Shown: positions 8,614 to 17,329, numbered from the stretch's first letter. The stretch is 64,000 nucleotides of DNA from CAZJRB01 sp964547995 (GCA_964547995.1 CAZJRB010000017.1:1-64000), one strand, 5' to 3'. Program-made: numbers and translations. The notes: generated from the letters alone by a model not told the origin.

Positions 8614-9066
8614 TCAATCTTGCGGCTGTTGGATTTTCGTGCGGAGAAACTCGACGAGGTTCTCGACGTCGTCCGACCCGATGCGGATGATCCTCTTACC
8701 TAAGGTCAGCTTCACGCAGTCGAATCCCCAGAGGTTGTAGGTCGTGCCGCGGCCTGGAATCCAGTGGATTCCCCACCCGTCGATCAGCCTGGACCGGTCC
8801 GGCTCGACGCCGATAATCTCCGCATAGGCGATGCGTTTCCAGAAAAGGGGCAACGGGCCGTACTGGAGCAGCAAACGATCGCCCTCATCTTCGACCGTTA
8901 ACGTTCCAAACGCCCAGGCAAACGGCACGAGCACCACGCCCGTACCCGCCAAGATGATTGCCAACGGCAGCTCATCCCTGCAGAACCACGCACCGCCTGC
9001 CAGAAGGGCCGCCGTGAAATAGAGGAGGTGGTGCAGTGAACCCCGTTGGGTATGGCAGTAACTCAT
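8614..9066 (-). CDS. Two-helix membrane protein with PH-like domain
   Basis: 150 residues from MSYCHTQRG at 9066; a longer frame to 9333 lacks support. Two adjacent membrane helices (LLYFTAALLAGGAWFC and PLAIILAGTGVVLVPFAWAF) are followed by a short beta-rich segment. That segment contains LLLQYGPLPLFWKRIAYAEI and a closing IIRIGSDDVENLVEFLRTKI, a layout like bacterial PH (YdbT/DUF304-type) membrane proteins. Function unknown. It lies upstream of, and probably in the same unit as, the coiled-coil lipoprotein, and is divergent from the DUF4139-like array. Confidence 0.65.
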   Translation of the reverse strand: MSYCHTQRGSLHHLLYFTAALLAGGAWFCRDELPLAIILAGTGVVLVPFAWAFGTLTVEDEGDRLLLQYGPLPLFWKRIAYAEIIGVEPDRSRLIDGWGIHWIPGRGTTYNLWGFDCVKLTLGKRIIRIGSDDVENLVEFLRTKIQQPQD

Positions 9067-9327
9067 AGGCAGCGATCTCCCGGCACGAGAACCAGGATAC
9101 CAGCGGGGCAACGACTCCTGCAACGGGGGTCTTGTCGAGGCGGCGCCGAGTCGCAGTTCGTACCCCCGGCACACACAATCCACCCTTGCGAGGGGGAGGC
9201 GAGATTGAAGCTCGAAAGAGGGCGGGAAGGAACGCTTTTTCCCTTCGGAAATGGTCTTCTCAATGGGCCGCCGGCCATCCGTGAAACTTTTTGGGCTCCC
9301 GGGTCGTCTTATGAGAAAGGGACCTTT

Positions 9328-9356
9328 TTGCAAATTGCCATCCCTGCAAGTATTCT
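9328..9356 (+). promoter_or_regulatory. Candidate sigma-70-type promoter for the first DUF4139-like gene
   Basis: TTGCAA (9328-9333) and TATTCT (9351-9356) are separated by 17 bp and lie 36 bp before the ATG at 9392. Each box matches the consensus at four of six positions. The rest of the divergent interval 9067-9391 holds no gene I can support. Confidence 0.4.
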
Positions 9357-9391
9357 GGATGTTGTCCCTTCTGCGACAAAATCAAAATGTC

Positions 9392-10915
9392 ATGAATATC
9401 CGACCCTGCTGCACCGCCCTGCCGATATGGATCGCCCTGGCCGCCCAATCGTTTGCGGCCGTCGACTTGGTCACGATCCCCCGCCGTGAAGGCGTTCAGC
9501 TTACCATCTACAACTCCGAAGACATCACTATGGTCCGCGAGAACCGCCTGCTGACCGTCAAGCAGGGGATCAACCGCATCCAGTTCACCTGGGCCAATAC
9601 GCTGATCGACCCGACGAGCATCGACTTTCGCATCCTCGACCACGTCGATAGGGTTGACCTGATCGATACGACGTTTCCGGCTGGGCGCAACGACGCCTTG
9701 CAGTGGAACATCAAGAGCCAAATGGCCGGCAAGATCCCGGTCGAAATCCGCTACTTCACCAGCGGAATTACGTGGAAGGCCGATTACGTCGGCATTGCGA
9801 ACCAGGACGAAACGAAGTTAAACCTGACCGGTTACGTTCGCGTCTTCAATAACTCGGGCGAGCTTTACGACAACGCCCAGACCCGGCTGGTCGTCGGCAC
9901 GATCAATCTCGTCGAAAAAATCGCCGACCTGGCCACGCGACCGGCACCCGACACGACGGTTGCCACCGGCCGTCACTGGCGACAGCGACCCGAGAAAGAA
10001 CGTCTGGAAATGCAGAACGAACTCCGCGTCTTGGCGGACGAGGCCGACGACGATTCCGGTCCTGAGGGGGAAAAAGAGGGATTGAAACGCCCCAAGCAGG
10101 TCATCAAGAAGGGCCTTTCCGAGTACTTCCTATTCACGATTGCCGGACGCGAGGACATCAAGGACAAAGAACCGAAACGGCTGGTCTCGATGAAGGTCGG
10201 CGAGGTGCCGTTGGAGTGTTTCTACAAGCTCACCGACCGCGACGGCGGTACTCAGTTCACCAAATACTACCGTTTCAAGAATAAGAAGCTGCTCGACGAC
10301 GCCGACAAAGAGAAGGACCTGCCGGCGATGGAAAACCTGGGCGAGTCACCGCTGCCCGACGGCATGGTCCGGCTGTTCTTCGAGTACGAAACGAAAGACC
10401 TTGCCTATGTCGGCGGAACGAGCACGAAGTACGTGCCGATCGGCGACCGCGTCGAAGTCAACGTCGGCCACGATCCGGATATGACCATCGTCCGGCGGCT
10501 GAAGGACCAGAAGATCACCAACGTCGTCGCCCGGCAGTACAAGCGACGGCTCGACAACACGTTCGTCTTATACTACGACCTGATCGACTACGACGAGACC
10601 TTTTACTACGAAGAGGAAATCGTCTCCGGCAAGCCGGTCGAGGTCAAAACCGAGATCGAACGCCGGTTCGACGCCAACGTGGTCCTCTGGGGAAGTGAAG
10701 GCCAACCAAAAGACTGGAACAGCAACGAGGCCGGGGCCTACGTCGATCTGCACGGCGTCGACGGCCGCGTCGAACGCGTCGACCAGAACCACGTAAAATA
10801 CTTCCTCGACCTCGCGCCGGGTGAGAAACAGTTGGTCCAATACTCCGTCACCTACAAACGCCGCAAGGTCGGACCCGATCTGAATGTCGAAAAACGGCGC
10901 GAACCAATCCGTTAA
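9392..10915 (+). CDS. Secreted DUF4139-like protein, paralog 1
   Basis: 507 residues from MNIRPCCTALPIWIALAAQSFA, a signal peptide; an in-frame extension to 9251 is rejected because it hides this signal. The mature part begins VDLVTIPRREGVQLTIYNSEDITMVRENRLLTVKQGINRI. This resembles the N-terminal strand pattern of DUF4139/mucoidy-inhibitor-like proteins, which open with a 'VTLYRDGVALV...RTLTLPKGRN' segment. A variable charged linker (about residues 188-228) separates it from the C-terminal beta domain. Its two neighbours are paralogs, and the next copy is nearly identical outside the linker. Molecular function is not established; an exported or periplasmic location is likely. Confidence 0.7.
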   Translation: MNIRPCCTALPIWIALAAQSFAAVDLVTIPRREGVQLTIYNSEDITMVRENRLLTVKQGINRIQFTWANTLIDPTSIDFRILDHVDRVDLIDTTFPAGRNDALQWNIKSQMAGKIPVEIRYFTSGITWKADYVGIANQDETKLNLTGYVRVFNNSGELYDNAQTRLVVGTINLVEKIADLATRPAPDTTVATGRHWRQRPEKERLEMQNELRVLADEADDDSGPEGEKEGLKRPKQVIKKGLSEYFLFTIAGREDIKDKEPKRLVSMKVGEVPLECFYKLTDRDGGTQFTKYYRFKNKKLLDDADKEKDLPAMENLGESPLPDGMVRLFFEYETKDLAYVGGTSTKYVPIGDRVEVNVGHDPDMTIVRRLKDQKITNVVARQYKRRLDNTFVLYYDLIDYDETFYYEEEIVSGKPVEVKTEIERRFDANVVLWGSEGQPKDWNSNEAGAYVDLHGVDGRVERVDQNHVKYFLDLAPGEKQLVQYSVTYKRRKVGPDLNVEKRREPIR

Positions 10916-12103
10916 CCAGTAAACACCGCAAAGCCCGCGACCATTGGTCGCGGAGAAGCATCACAACGGTAACCATACCACCAGACAGAATGAAGCGGGA
11001 CGCCGCATTTCCGCGACCACTGGTCGCGGCTTTATAAAGGAGGAACAACCCATGAACAATCGGCACTTTGTGATCGCACTGCTGATACTAGCCGGTTTGA
11101 CCGTCGAATCGTTCGCGGCCGTCGATCTGGTCACGATCCCGCGCCGCGAGGGCGTGCAACTGACGATCTACAACTCGGAAGACATCACCATGGTCCGTGA
11201 GAACCGCCTGCTCACGGTGAAACAGGGCATCAACCGCATCCAGTTCACCTGGGCGAACACCCTGATCGACCCGACGAGCATCGACTTCCGGATCCTCGAC
11301 CACGTGGACAAGGTTGATCTGATCGACACGACGTTCCCGAGCGGGCGGAACGACGCCCTGCAATGGAACGTCAAGAGCCAGATGGCCGGCAAGATCCCCG
11401 TCGAAATCCGGTACTTCACCAGCGGAATCACCTGGAAGGCGGATTACGTCGGGATCGCCAACCAGAACGAAACGAAGCTCGGCCTGACCGGCTACGTCCG
11501 GGTCTACAACAACTCGGGCGAGCTTTACGACAACGCCCAGACGCGACTGGTCGTGGGTACGATCAATCTCGTCGAGAAGATTGCCGACCTGGCCACGCGG
11601 CCGCCGCCCCAAAGCTATATCAAAAGGGACGAAGCGGCACGGGCGGGCATCCGAAAACGATTTACGGAAGCGATTGTGCATGCCGACCCATTCGCCGCGC
11701 CCGGCGGCGCGGCCCCCGGTCCCGGAACTCCGGCCAAACCCAAAGCTGTCGTCAAGCAGGGACTCTCCGAGTACTTCCTCTTCACGATCGAAGGCCGCGA
11801 GGACATCAAGGACAAAGAGCCCAAGCGGCTCGTCTCGATGAAAGTCGGCGACGTGCCGCTGGAATGCTTCTACAAGCTGACCGACCGCGACGGCGGCTCG
11901 CAGTTTACCAAATACTACCGTTTCAAAAACAAGAAGCTCCTCGACGACGCCGACAAAGAGAAGGACCTGCCGGCGATGGAAAACCTGGGCGAGTCACCGC
12001 TGCCCGACGGCATGGTCCGGCTGTTCTTCGAGTACGAAACGAAAGACCTTGCCTATGTCGGCGGAACGAGCACGAAGTACGTGCCGATCGGCGACCGCGT
12101 CGA
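10293..12103 (+). repeat. Identical 163 bp tract shared by two paralogs (10293-10455 and 11941-12103)
   Basis: The two segments are identical base for base, while the coding DNA on each side differs at many synonymous positions. This is the footprint expected from a recent gene conversion between the two DUF4139-like genes. Confidence 0.9.
10928..11036. repeat. REPIN-like palindrome pair, copy 1
   Basis: Two near-identical 19 bp palindromes of the form CCGCGACCA-N-TGGTCGCGG occur at 10935-10953 and 11011-11029, facing each other between paralogs 1 and 2. The left palindrome is followed by GGAGAAGCA, and the right one is followed by CTTTAT. The same arrangement recurs at 12574-12688. In RNA each half would form a strong hairpin. 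Confidence 0.85.
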
Positions 12104-12563
12104 GGTGAACGTCGGCCGCGACCCCGACGTGACGATCGTCCGCCGATTGAAGGACCAGAAGATCACCAACGTCGTCGCGCGGCAGTACAAGCGGCGCGTC
12201 AGCAATACGTTCGTTGAATACTACGACCTGATCGACTACGACGAGACGTTCTACTACGAAGAGGAGATCGTCTCCGGCAAGCCGGTCGAGGTCAAGACGG
12301 AGATCGAGCGCCGGTTTGACGCCAACGTCGTCCTCTGGGGAAGCGAGGGCCGGCCGAAGGACTGGAACAGCGACGAGGCCGGGGCCTACGTCGATCTCCA
12401 CGGCGTCGACGGCCGCGTCGAACGCGTCGACGAAAACCATGTAAAATACTTTCTTGACCTCGAACCGGGCGAGAAACAGCTCGTTCAGTACTCCGTCACC
12501 TACAAACGCCGCAAGGTCGGCCCCGATCTGAACGTCGAAAAACGCCGCGAACCGATCCGATAA
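11052..12563 (+). CDS. Secreted DUF4139-like protein, paralog 2
   Basis: 503 residues from MNNRHFVIALLILAGLTVESFA (signal peptide). The start at 11052 is fixed by a strong Shine-Dalgarno, AAAGGAGG at 11036-11043. The protein is almost identical to paralog 1 over the N-terminal and C-terminal domains. The linker differs completely: SYIKRDEAARAGIRKRFTEA plus a Gly/Pro/Ala-rich run here, against an acidic run in paralog 1. The two therefore probably share one fold and differ in a surface loop. The 163 bp identical tract points to ongoing conversion. Function unknown; co-transcription with paralog 1 through the palindromic spacer is possible. Confidence 0.7.
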   Translation: MNNRHFVIALLILAGLTVESFAAVDLVTIPRREGVQLTIYNSEDITMVRENRLLTVKQGINRIQFTWANTLIDPTSIDFRILDHVDKVDLIDTTFPSGRNDALQWNVKSQMAGKIPVEIRYFTSGITWKADYVGIANQNETKLGLTGYVRVYNNSGELYDNAQTRLVVGTINLVEKIADLATRPPPQSYIKRDEAARAGIRKRFTEAIVHADPFAAPGGAAPGPGTPAKPKAVVKQGLSEYFLFTIEGREDIKDKEPKRLVSMKVGDVPLECFYKLTDRDGGSQFTKYYRFKNKKLLDDADKEKDLPAMENLGESPLPDGMVRLFFEYETKDLAYVGGTSTKYVPIGDRVEVNVGRDPDVTIVRRLKDQKITNVVARQYKRRVSNTFVEYYDLIDYDETFYYEEEIVSGKPVEVKTEIERRFDANVVLWGSEGRPKDWNSDEAGAYVDLHGVDGRVERVDENHVKYFLDLEPGEKQLVQYSVTYKRRKVGPDLNVEKRREPIR

Positions 12564-12573
12564 CCAACAGAAT

Positions 12574-12688
12574 TGTAAAGCCGCGACCAGTGGTCGCGGA
12601 GAAGCACCAGAACGATAACCACTTGAGAAAACACAATCGCGTGGGGCACTTGCCCCGGGTTTCCGCGACCACTGGTCGCGGCTTTACA
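12574..12688. repeat. REPIN-like palindrome pair, copy 2
   Basis: A 115 bp element with perfect 26 bp terminal inverted repeats. The left end is TGTAAAGCCGCGACC...; the right end, ...GCGGCTTTACA, is its exact reverse complement. Each repeat contains its own 19 bp palindrome (12581-12599 and 12663-12681). The left inner flank GGAGAAGCACCAGAACG matches copy 1, so both come from one element family. It sits between paralogs 2 and 3. Confidence 0.9.
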
Positions 12689-12742
12689 GTCAAATACGAA
12701 ACTCTCTGAAGACAGAAAGCACGAATTGAAAGGACCCGAACA

Positions 12743-13990
12743 ATGAGAACCCGAATTACACTTGCCGCCGCATTGCTTGTCGCCGTGGCCGCGACGGCCC
12801 ATGCCCGCATCAAGCTGACCACGCTGCCCGAGCGCGAGAGCGTGCGGATCGACATCCAGAACGGGCGGTTCACGCTTGTCGAGGAAGAGCGGACCGTGAA
12901 CCTTCAGAAGGGCCGCAACGCGGTCGATTTCTCCTGGGCGAACATCGGCATCGACAAGGACTCGATCGTCTTTCGCGTCATCAAGGCCGACGGCGAGGTG
13001 AACGTGCTGAACACGAACTACCCGCCCAACGAAAACGCCCTGTACTGGACCGTCAGCGCGGAGAAGGCCGGCCCGGCCGTCATCCGCATCTCCTACCTGA
13101 TCGGCAACATGAACACGCTGCCGAGCTACCAGGGCATCGTCGAAAACGACGAGAAGAAATTGCTGATGCAGGTCTACCAGACCGTGACGAACACGTCGGG
13201 CGAGAGCTTTGGGCGCTGCACGGTGCAGCCGGGCGTCGGCAAGACGACGGTCCGCTACTTCAACAACGGGGAGCGCAAACGGATGCTGGCCGCCAAGTTC
13301 GCCGAGGTCCCGATCGACAAGCGGTACGTCTTCGATGCGAAGATCGACCAGAAGCGGACTCGGATGTACTACCGGTTGATGAACGACAAGGAGAACAACC
13401 TGGGCGAGTTCCCGCTGCCGTACGGCAAGACGCGCCTGTTCATCAAGGAGCCGAAGACGGGCGAGAAGGACGAGGTTTTAAGCCAGGCGTTTTTGGGCGA
13501 GGACTGGGCGAAGTACACGCCGCTGTTCGCGCCGCTGGACTTGTACGTCGGCGTTGCCCAGGACGTGAAGGTCGAGCGTTTCACGATGCAGCCCGAAGGC
13601 GGGCCCAAAAAGGTCCACGACATCCTGACCTGTCCGCGGTTCACGATGGACGGCAAAAAGAGCGTTACTCAGCCGCGATTCCGCAACCAGCGAACGCGTT
13701 TCCGCTACCGCCTGCAAAACTTCAAGACGGAAAAGGGCGACCCGGTGACCGTGCCGCTGACGATCAAGGAGCACGTCGACGGGGAGTGGATCATCGAGAA
13801 GATCGTTTTGAAGGAACTGGAAGGCGAGCGGAACGAGCTGGTCGAGAAGGAGATCCCGCACGGGGCCATTTTCAAGACGAACCGGATCGACGTGAACAAC
13901 GTCGAGTTCGAGATGCAGCTCCCGCCGACCACGATCGAGAAGAAGTACGACCTGTACGTAACGATCCTGCGCAAATGGCGCCGGTATTGA
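12743..13990 (+). CDS. Secreted DUF4139-like protein, diverged paralog 3
   Basis: 415 residues with signal peptide MRTRITLAAALLVAVAATAHA and a Shine-Dalgarno-like GAAAGG before the ATG at 12743. The opening IKLTTLPERESVRIDIQNGRFTLVEEERTVNLQKGRNAVDF aligns with the first domain of the two upstream paralogs. Its PLPYGKTRLFIKEP matches their PLPDGMVRLFFEYE, and the ENDEKKLLMQVYQTVTN region also corresponds. It lacks the variable linker and most residues are changed, so it is an older duplicate. The three-gene tandem suggests a shared exported role or hetero-oligomer, which is inference. Confidence 0.7.
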   Translation: MRTRITLAAALLVAVAATAHARIKLTTLPERESVRIDIQNGRFTLVEEERTVNLQKGRNAVDFSWANIGIDKDSIVFRVIKADGEVNVLNTNYPPNENALYWTVSAEKAGPAVIRISYLIGNMNTLPSYQGIVENDEKKLLMQVYQTVTNTSGESFGRCTVQPGVGKTTVRYFNNGERKRMLAAKFAEVPIDKRYVFDAKIDQKRTRMYYRLMNDKENNLGEFPLPYGKTRLFIKEPKTGEKDEVLSQAFLGEDWAKYTPLFAPLDLYVGVAQDVKVERFTMQPEGGPKKVHDILTCPRFTMDGKKSVTQPRFRNQRTRFRYRLQNFKTEKGDPVTVPLTIKEHVDGEWIIEKIVLKELEGERNELVEKEIPHGAIFKTNRIDVNNVEFEMQLPPTTIEKKYDLYVTILRKWRRY

Positions 13991-13998
13991 TGCTACAC

Positions 13999-14123
13999 GG
14001 GTGGCACGGGCTGCTTGTCAGCCCGTGTTACGTGGCTGCTTGTCAGCCCGTGTTACATGGCTGCATGGATAACCCGAGATCTATGCCTACACCGCACGCG
14101 CTGACAAGCAACCCATGCCACCC
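13999..14123. repeat. Hairpin element with 29 bp imperfect inverted ends
   Basis: The segment at 13999-14027 (GGGTGGCACGGGCTGCTTG...) pairs with 14095-14123 (...CAAGCAACCCATGCCACCC) with few mismatches. Inside, a 25 bp unit (CTGCTTGTCAGCCCGTGTTA core) is repeated in tandem at 14011 and 14036, with a partial third copy. It lies just after the stop of DUF4139-like paralog 3 and could act as a 3' structure or a mobile REP-type element. Confidence 0.8.
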
Positions 14124-14161
14124 GGCTATTTCTACGGAGCTATTTGAGGCCGGCGTAACTG

Positions 14162-15748
14162 CTATCGCGCGAGTTTCAAGCGATAAACGCGTCGCGAATC
14201 GGCCGGCCCGTCCGCGACGAGCACGGCGGAGTCGATCTCCCGATGCTCCCGATGATATTCGAACGGCTTGCCGGTCACGGGATTGATCGGGAGGGGCACG
14301 TTTTTGATTTCGTCAAGTCGTTCGGGCAACCGGCCTTCGTGCTCGGCGGCGAACAGCCGGATGGCTTCGACGCATCGCAGCGCGGCGGTGCGGCGCTGCG
14401 ATTCGGCCACGCGAAGATGGCAGGCCCCGATCGCCGGAAGCAGGGTGCTCGCAAGCGGGACGACTTCCTTCTCCTTGGCGACCTCTTTCATGTGCCGGTC
14501 GGCCTTCTCGATGGCCGGGCGGGCTTGCCAGTATGGCACGTGGAACCACTTGAACATGTCGTCGCGGAGTTCTTCGTACGTGGCGAAAACGTGACGGACC
14601 ACGACTTCGGCGTGCGACATTTCGTCGATGGGCCGCCCGGGCTCGGCATGGCGGCTGAGTTCCTCGACGTGGCGGCGCAGTTCGTCGGCCTCTTCGTCGT
14701 TGCCCTCCTGTTCGAGTCCCTTGATTTCCCGTTTGAGATTCTCGATGTGTTCGAGCATCTCTTGGCGTTCCCGTTCACGGTGTTTGCGGCGCTCGGCCAC
14801 TTCGCGCTTTGCGACGGGATATGCCTTCTCGATGAACTCCTCGATGTTAATGTCTTCCTCTTCCGGCGGCTCGCCCTCTCGTTGCGCCATTACGTTCCAC
14901 GCCATTGTCATGCGGAGCACGTCCTCGAGAAGAACTCTCCAATGCTCCGGCGGCACGTCCTCGTGCAGGGCCTCTTCAAAGCCGGGGAAAAGCAGGCGGA
15001 CGGTACCGGCCTCGAGTTGAAACGCCTTGCGGAGATCGATCATCGGATCGGGCAGGGCCGTGATCGTCCAGTACAAATTGGGCACGCCCGGCGCCTGGAT
15101 CAGCATTTCCAATTGGTCGGTCATCATGTTGGCGATGGCAAGCCCAACCAGGCCGCTGACCAGGGTCGGCTGCTCGGCGACGTGCTGGGCCATGGCGTAG
15201 CCGGTCTGGAGGTTGCGGATTGCCTCGCCGTAGTCCCCTTTGGCGATGTGGAGCCGCGTGCGAAGCGCGATCACCCGGGCGAGGTTCCGCGCGGAGGACA
15301 ACTCCGGCAGCATCAGCTCGAAGATGTTTTCCTCCTCATGGATCGGCAGCTCCCATTCACAGCGCGAGCGGCGGGCGGCCATCTCCGCATAGTGCAACGC
15401 GCCGTGAAACCGGTCCAAGGCCTCCCACACCTCCTCGCGCGGCAGGTCCTCGGGCGGCATCGCAAGCCACTCGTCGGCCTGCTCGACGGCCTCTTCCGGC
15501 GCGTCGGCCTGGGCCAGCAGCATGAACGCCTTCATGTAGAGCGGGGCCGCGTTGCCGGGCCGCTGTTCCAGAAGCGGGGGGAGGAGCTGGATTTCCATCG
15601 CCGGCCGGGGAACTTCCGCCGGGTGGACCGCAAGGTGGATTTCCTCAGCGGGCGGTTCTTCCGGCTCCGGACGTTCTTCGGCGGCTGCCAGCGTAAACGT
15701 CGCGGCCAGCATGACGCCGAGTGCTAGTAGATAAGATGCTGGTTTCAT
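14162..15748 (-). CDS. Secreted protein of unknown function
   Basis: 528 residues from MKPASYLLALGVMLAATFTLAAAEE at 15748, a signal peptide; 14 upstream in-frame residues are rejected. The mature chain begins with an acidic Glu/Pro-rich stretch. A helical region follows with tetratricopeptide-like character (PLYMKAFMLLAQADAPEEAVEQADEWLAMPPE). Then comes a charged coiled coil (REVAERRKHRERERQEMLEHIENLKREIKGLEQ), and a C-terminal segment (ALRCVEAIRLFAAEHEGRLPERLDEI...VTGKPFEY). That last segment resembles the end of planctomycete secreted proteins carrying a type II secretion pilin-like tail. It is the last gene of the sigma/anti-sigma block. No enzymatic motif seen. Confidence 0.65.
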   Translation of the reverse strand: MKPASYLLALGVMLAATFTLAAAEERPEPEEPPAEEIHLAVHPAEVPRPAMEIQLLPPLLEQRPGNAAPLYMKAFMLLAQADAPEEAVEQADEWLAMPPEDLPREEVWEALDRFHGALHYAEMAARRSRCEWELPIHEEENIFELMLPELSSARNLARVIALRTRLHIAKGDYGEAIRNLQTGYAMAQHVAEQPTLVSGLVGLAIANMMTDQLEMLIQAPGVPNLYWTITALPDPMIDLRKAFQLEAGTVRLLFPGFEEALHEDVPPEHWRVLLEDVLRMTMAWNVMAQREGEPPEEEDINIEEFIEKAYPVAKREVAERRKHRERERQEMLEHIENLKREIKGLEQEGNDEEADELRRHVEELSRHAEPGRPIDEMSHAEVVVRHVFATYEELRDDMFKWFHVPYWQARPAIEKADRHMKEVAKEKEVVPLASTLLPAIGACHLRVAESQRRTAALRCVEAIRLFAAEHEGRLPERLDEIKNVPLPINPVTGKPFEYHREHREIDSAVLVADGPADSRRVYRLKLAR

Positions 15749-15821
15749 GGGATGGGATCCGAATCGTGGGTTGTCGAGGAACCCCCGCACGCAGTGCGGG
15801 GGCTTTGCGGTTTCGATCTGA

Positions 15822-16700
15822 TTATCGCCGCCTCATCTCTTCGACGGCCTCGCGCAGTTCGCGGACTTCGTTGCGCAGTTGCTCGATCTGTTCGAACAGT
15901 TCACGGACGACATCTTCCGGGCGAGGCCCGCGCTTGTGTTCGCGGAGTTTTTGCTGGAGATCCTCGGCGGCGCGGTGGACGTGTTCGGCGACATCGGGTC
16001 TTCCGGCGGCGGCGAAGTGCTCGGCCGCCTCGTGCATCAGGTGGAAGGCTTCGGCCATGTGGCGTTCGGGCCCTTCGCCTTCACCCTCCGGGTGCCGTTC
16101 GCATTCTTCCATTCGCCGGTGGAGTTCACCGATTTCGCGTTCGACTCGCTCGGCTTCCTCGCGGTTTCCGTTTTCGAGGAGTTCCTCGCGCTCGCGCTGG
16201 AGTTGCTCGATACGCTCGATGATTTCGCGGTGTTCGCGGTCGCGTTCCTCGTCTTCGTCGCCTTCTTCTTCGTGTTCCCGGTGCTCGAACTCTTCGATTT
16301 CGCGCCGGAGATGTTCGGCCTCGCGCTCGACTTCTTCGGCTTCTTCGTTTTCGCCCTCCTCACGGAGATCGCGGATGTGTTCTTCAAGTTCACGGAGTTC
16401 GCGGTGGAGCCGTTCCAGTTCGCCGGCCTCTTCCTCTTCTTTATGCTCGGGTTCCTCGTCGTCGCCTTCGAGTTCCCGGAGTCGTCGTTCGAGGTGTTCG
16501 ATTTCGTCGCCCATTCGTTCGACGTCCTCGTCCCTTCCGTCCCGTTCGGCCTCTTCGATTTCTCGTTCGAGCTGCTCGATTCGTTCGCCGATTTGGCGGC
16601 ATTCGCGTTCGCGATCCTCGGGCCGTTGCGCCGCGGCGACTGCGGCCGCCAAGACAACGAAAACCGAGCAGAGAAACACCGTCGTCAGTAATCGTCGCAT
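15822..16700 (-). CDS. Secreted Glu/Arg-rich coiled-coil protein
   Basis: 292 residues from the ATG at 16700, with a strong Shine-Dalgarno (AGGAGGTG) and signal peptide MRRLLTTVFLCSVFVVLAAAVAAAQ. Nearly all of the mature protein is one long heptad-patterned helix of Glu, Arg and Leu, with repeats like RLREL, LERLHRELRELEEHIRDLREE and REHREIIERIEQLQREREELL. The extreme composition makes a large spurious frame on the opposite strand. It lies directly downstream of an anti-sigma-like gene, so it is a good candidate target of that ECF sigma factor. A structural or metal-sensing envelope role is speculation. Confidence 0.75.
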   Translation of the reverse strand: MRRLLTTVFLCSVFVVLAAAVAAAQRPEDRERECRQIGERIEQLEREIEEAERDGRDEDVERMGDEIEHLERRLRELEGDDEEPEHKEEEEAGELERLHRELRELEEHIRDLREEGENEEAEEVEREAEHLRREIEEFEHREHEEEGDEDEERDREHREIIERIEQLQREREELLENGNREEAERVEREIGELHRRMEECERHPEGEGEGPERHMAEAFHLMHEAAEHFAAAGRPDVAEHVHRAAEDLQQKLREHKRGPRPEDVVRELFEQIEQLRNEVRELREAVEEMRRR

Positions 16701-16750
16701 CGTTACACCTCCTGAATGCGGGGATTGGGTAGTGTGTCGTGGATCATGGG

Positions 16751-17329
16751 TCAACTGCCGAAAGACGGTTCGAGATCGGTCCGGGGACCGGGGCTCCACT
16801 TCGGAATCTCGGCGCCGGGCGCCGGTTGACGCGGCTTCAACTTGGGCAGAGCGTCGACGCCCCGGGCAACGACCATCCGGCGGAGTTGGAGGTAGTCGCC
16901 CCGGGGCTTCTTCTTTCGCTTCGGCGTCCGGTCGATTTTTTCGGGCCGCGCCGGAGTCTCGTCGCCCACGGTGGCGTCTTTGGCCAACTGCGGTTTCTCA
17001 TGCCCGGCGGCGACGGGGGCTTGCTCCGGCTGCACGATTGGCGGTGCTTCTGCTTCTGCGGGCGGTTTCGCCGGAATGTAGACGGTCTTTTCAACGACCC
17101 GCGGGCCGCGGGTCAAAAGCATCCCGGCCAGCGTGACGGCCAGCAAGACCGACGCCGCCGTGGCGGACGGCCAGAGCCACGCCGAGTGCCGGCGCGGCGA
17201 CTGCGCGCCGACCGCCTGACCGGCCAGGTACATCAACCGATCGCGGTCGATGGCAGATGCGGCCGGCGAGAGCGACGCCAAGGCCGCTTCGAATGCCGGG
17301 AGCCCTTTGTTCATTTTCTTCTGGGACAT
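16751..17329 (-). CDS. Probable anti-sigma factor, single-pass membrane protein
   Basis: 192 residues. The N-terminal 50 residues are a short soluble segment (FEAALASLSPAASAIDRDRLMYLAGQAV). One membrane helix follows (WLWPSATAASVLLAVTLAGMLL), then an outer Pro/Ala/Lys-rich tail. This layout fits membrane anti-sigma factors; no zinc-binding HxxxCxxC motif is present. The ATG at 17329 lies inside the end of the sigma gene (overlap 17311-17329), so the two are translationally coupled, as is usual for ECF sigma/anti-sigma pairs. Assignment as anti-sigma rests mainly on this position. Confidence 0.6.
   Translation of the reverse strand: MSQKKMNKGLPAFEAALASLSPAASAIDRDRLMYLAGQAVGAQSPRRHSAWLWPSATAASVLLAVTLAGMLLTRGPRVVEKTVYIPAKPPAEAEAPPIVQPEQAPVAAGHEKPQLAKDATVGDETPARPEKIDRTPKRKKKPRGDYLQLRRMVVARGVDALPKLKPRQPAPGAEIPKWSPGPRTDLEPSFGS

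Noticed and set aside
10928..12688. The repeated palindromes as a CRISPR array
   Set aside because: Only two units per site, in inverted rather than direct orientation, with similar rather than unique spacers, and no cas genes in the window.
15721..17136. A 471-codon plus-strand frame rich in Ser and Arg
   Set aside because: It is the antisense shadow of the Glu/Arg-rich coiled-coil gene and its neighbours; the minus-strand genes have signal peptides, ribosome sites and family features.
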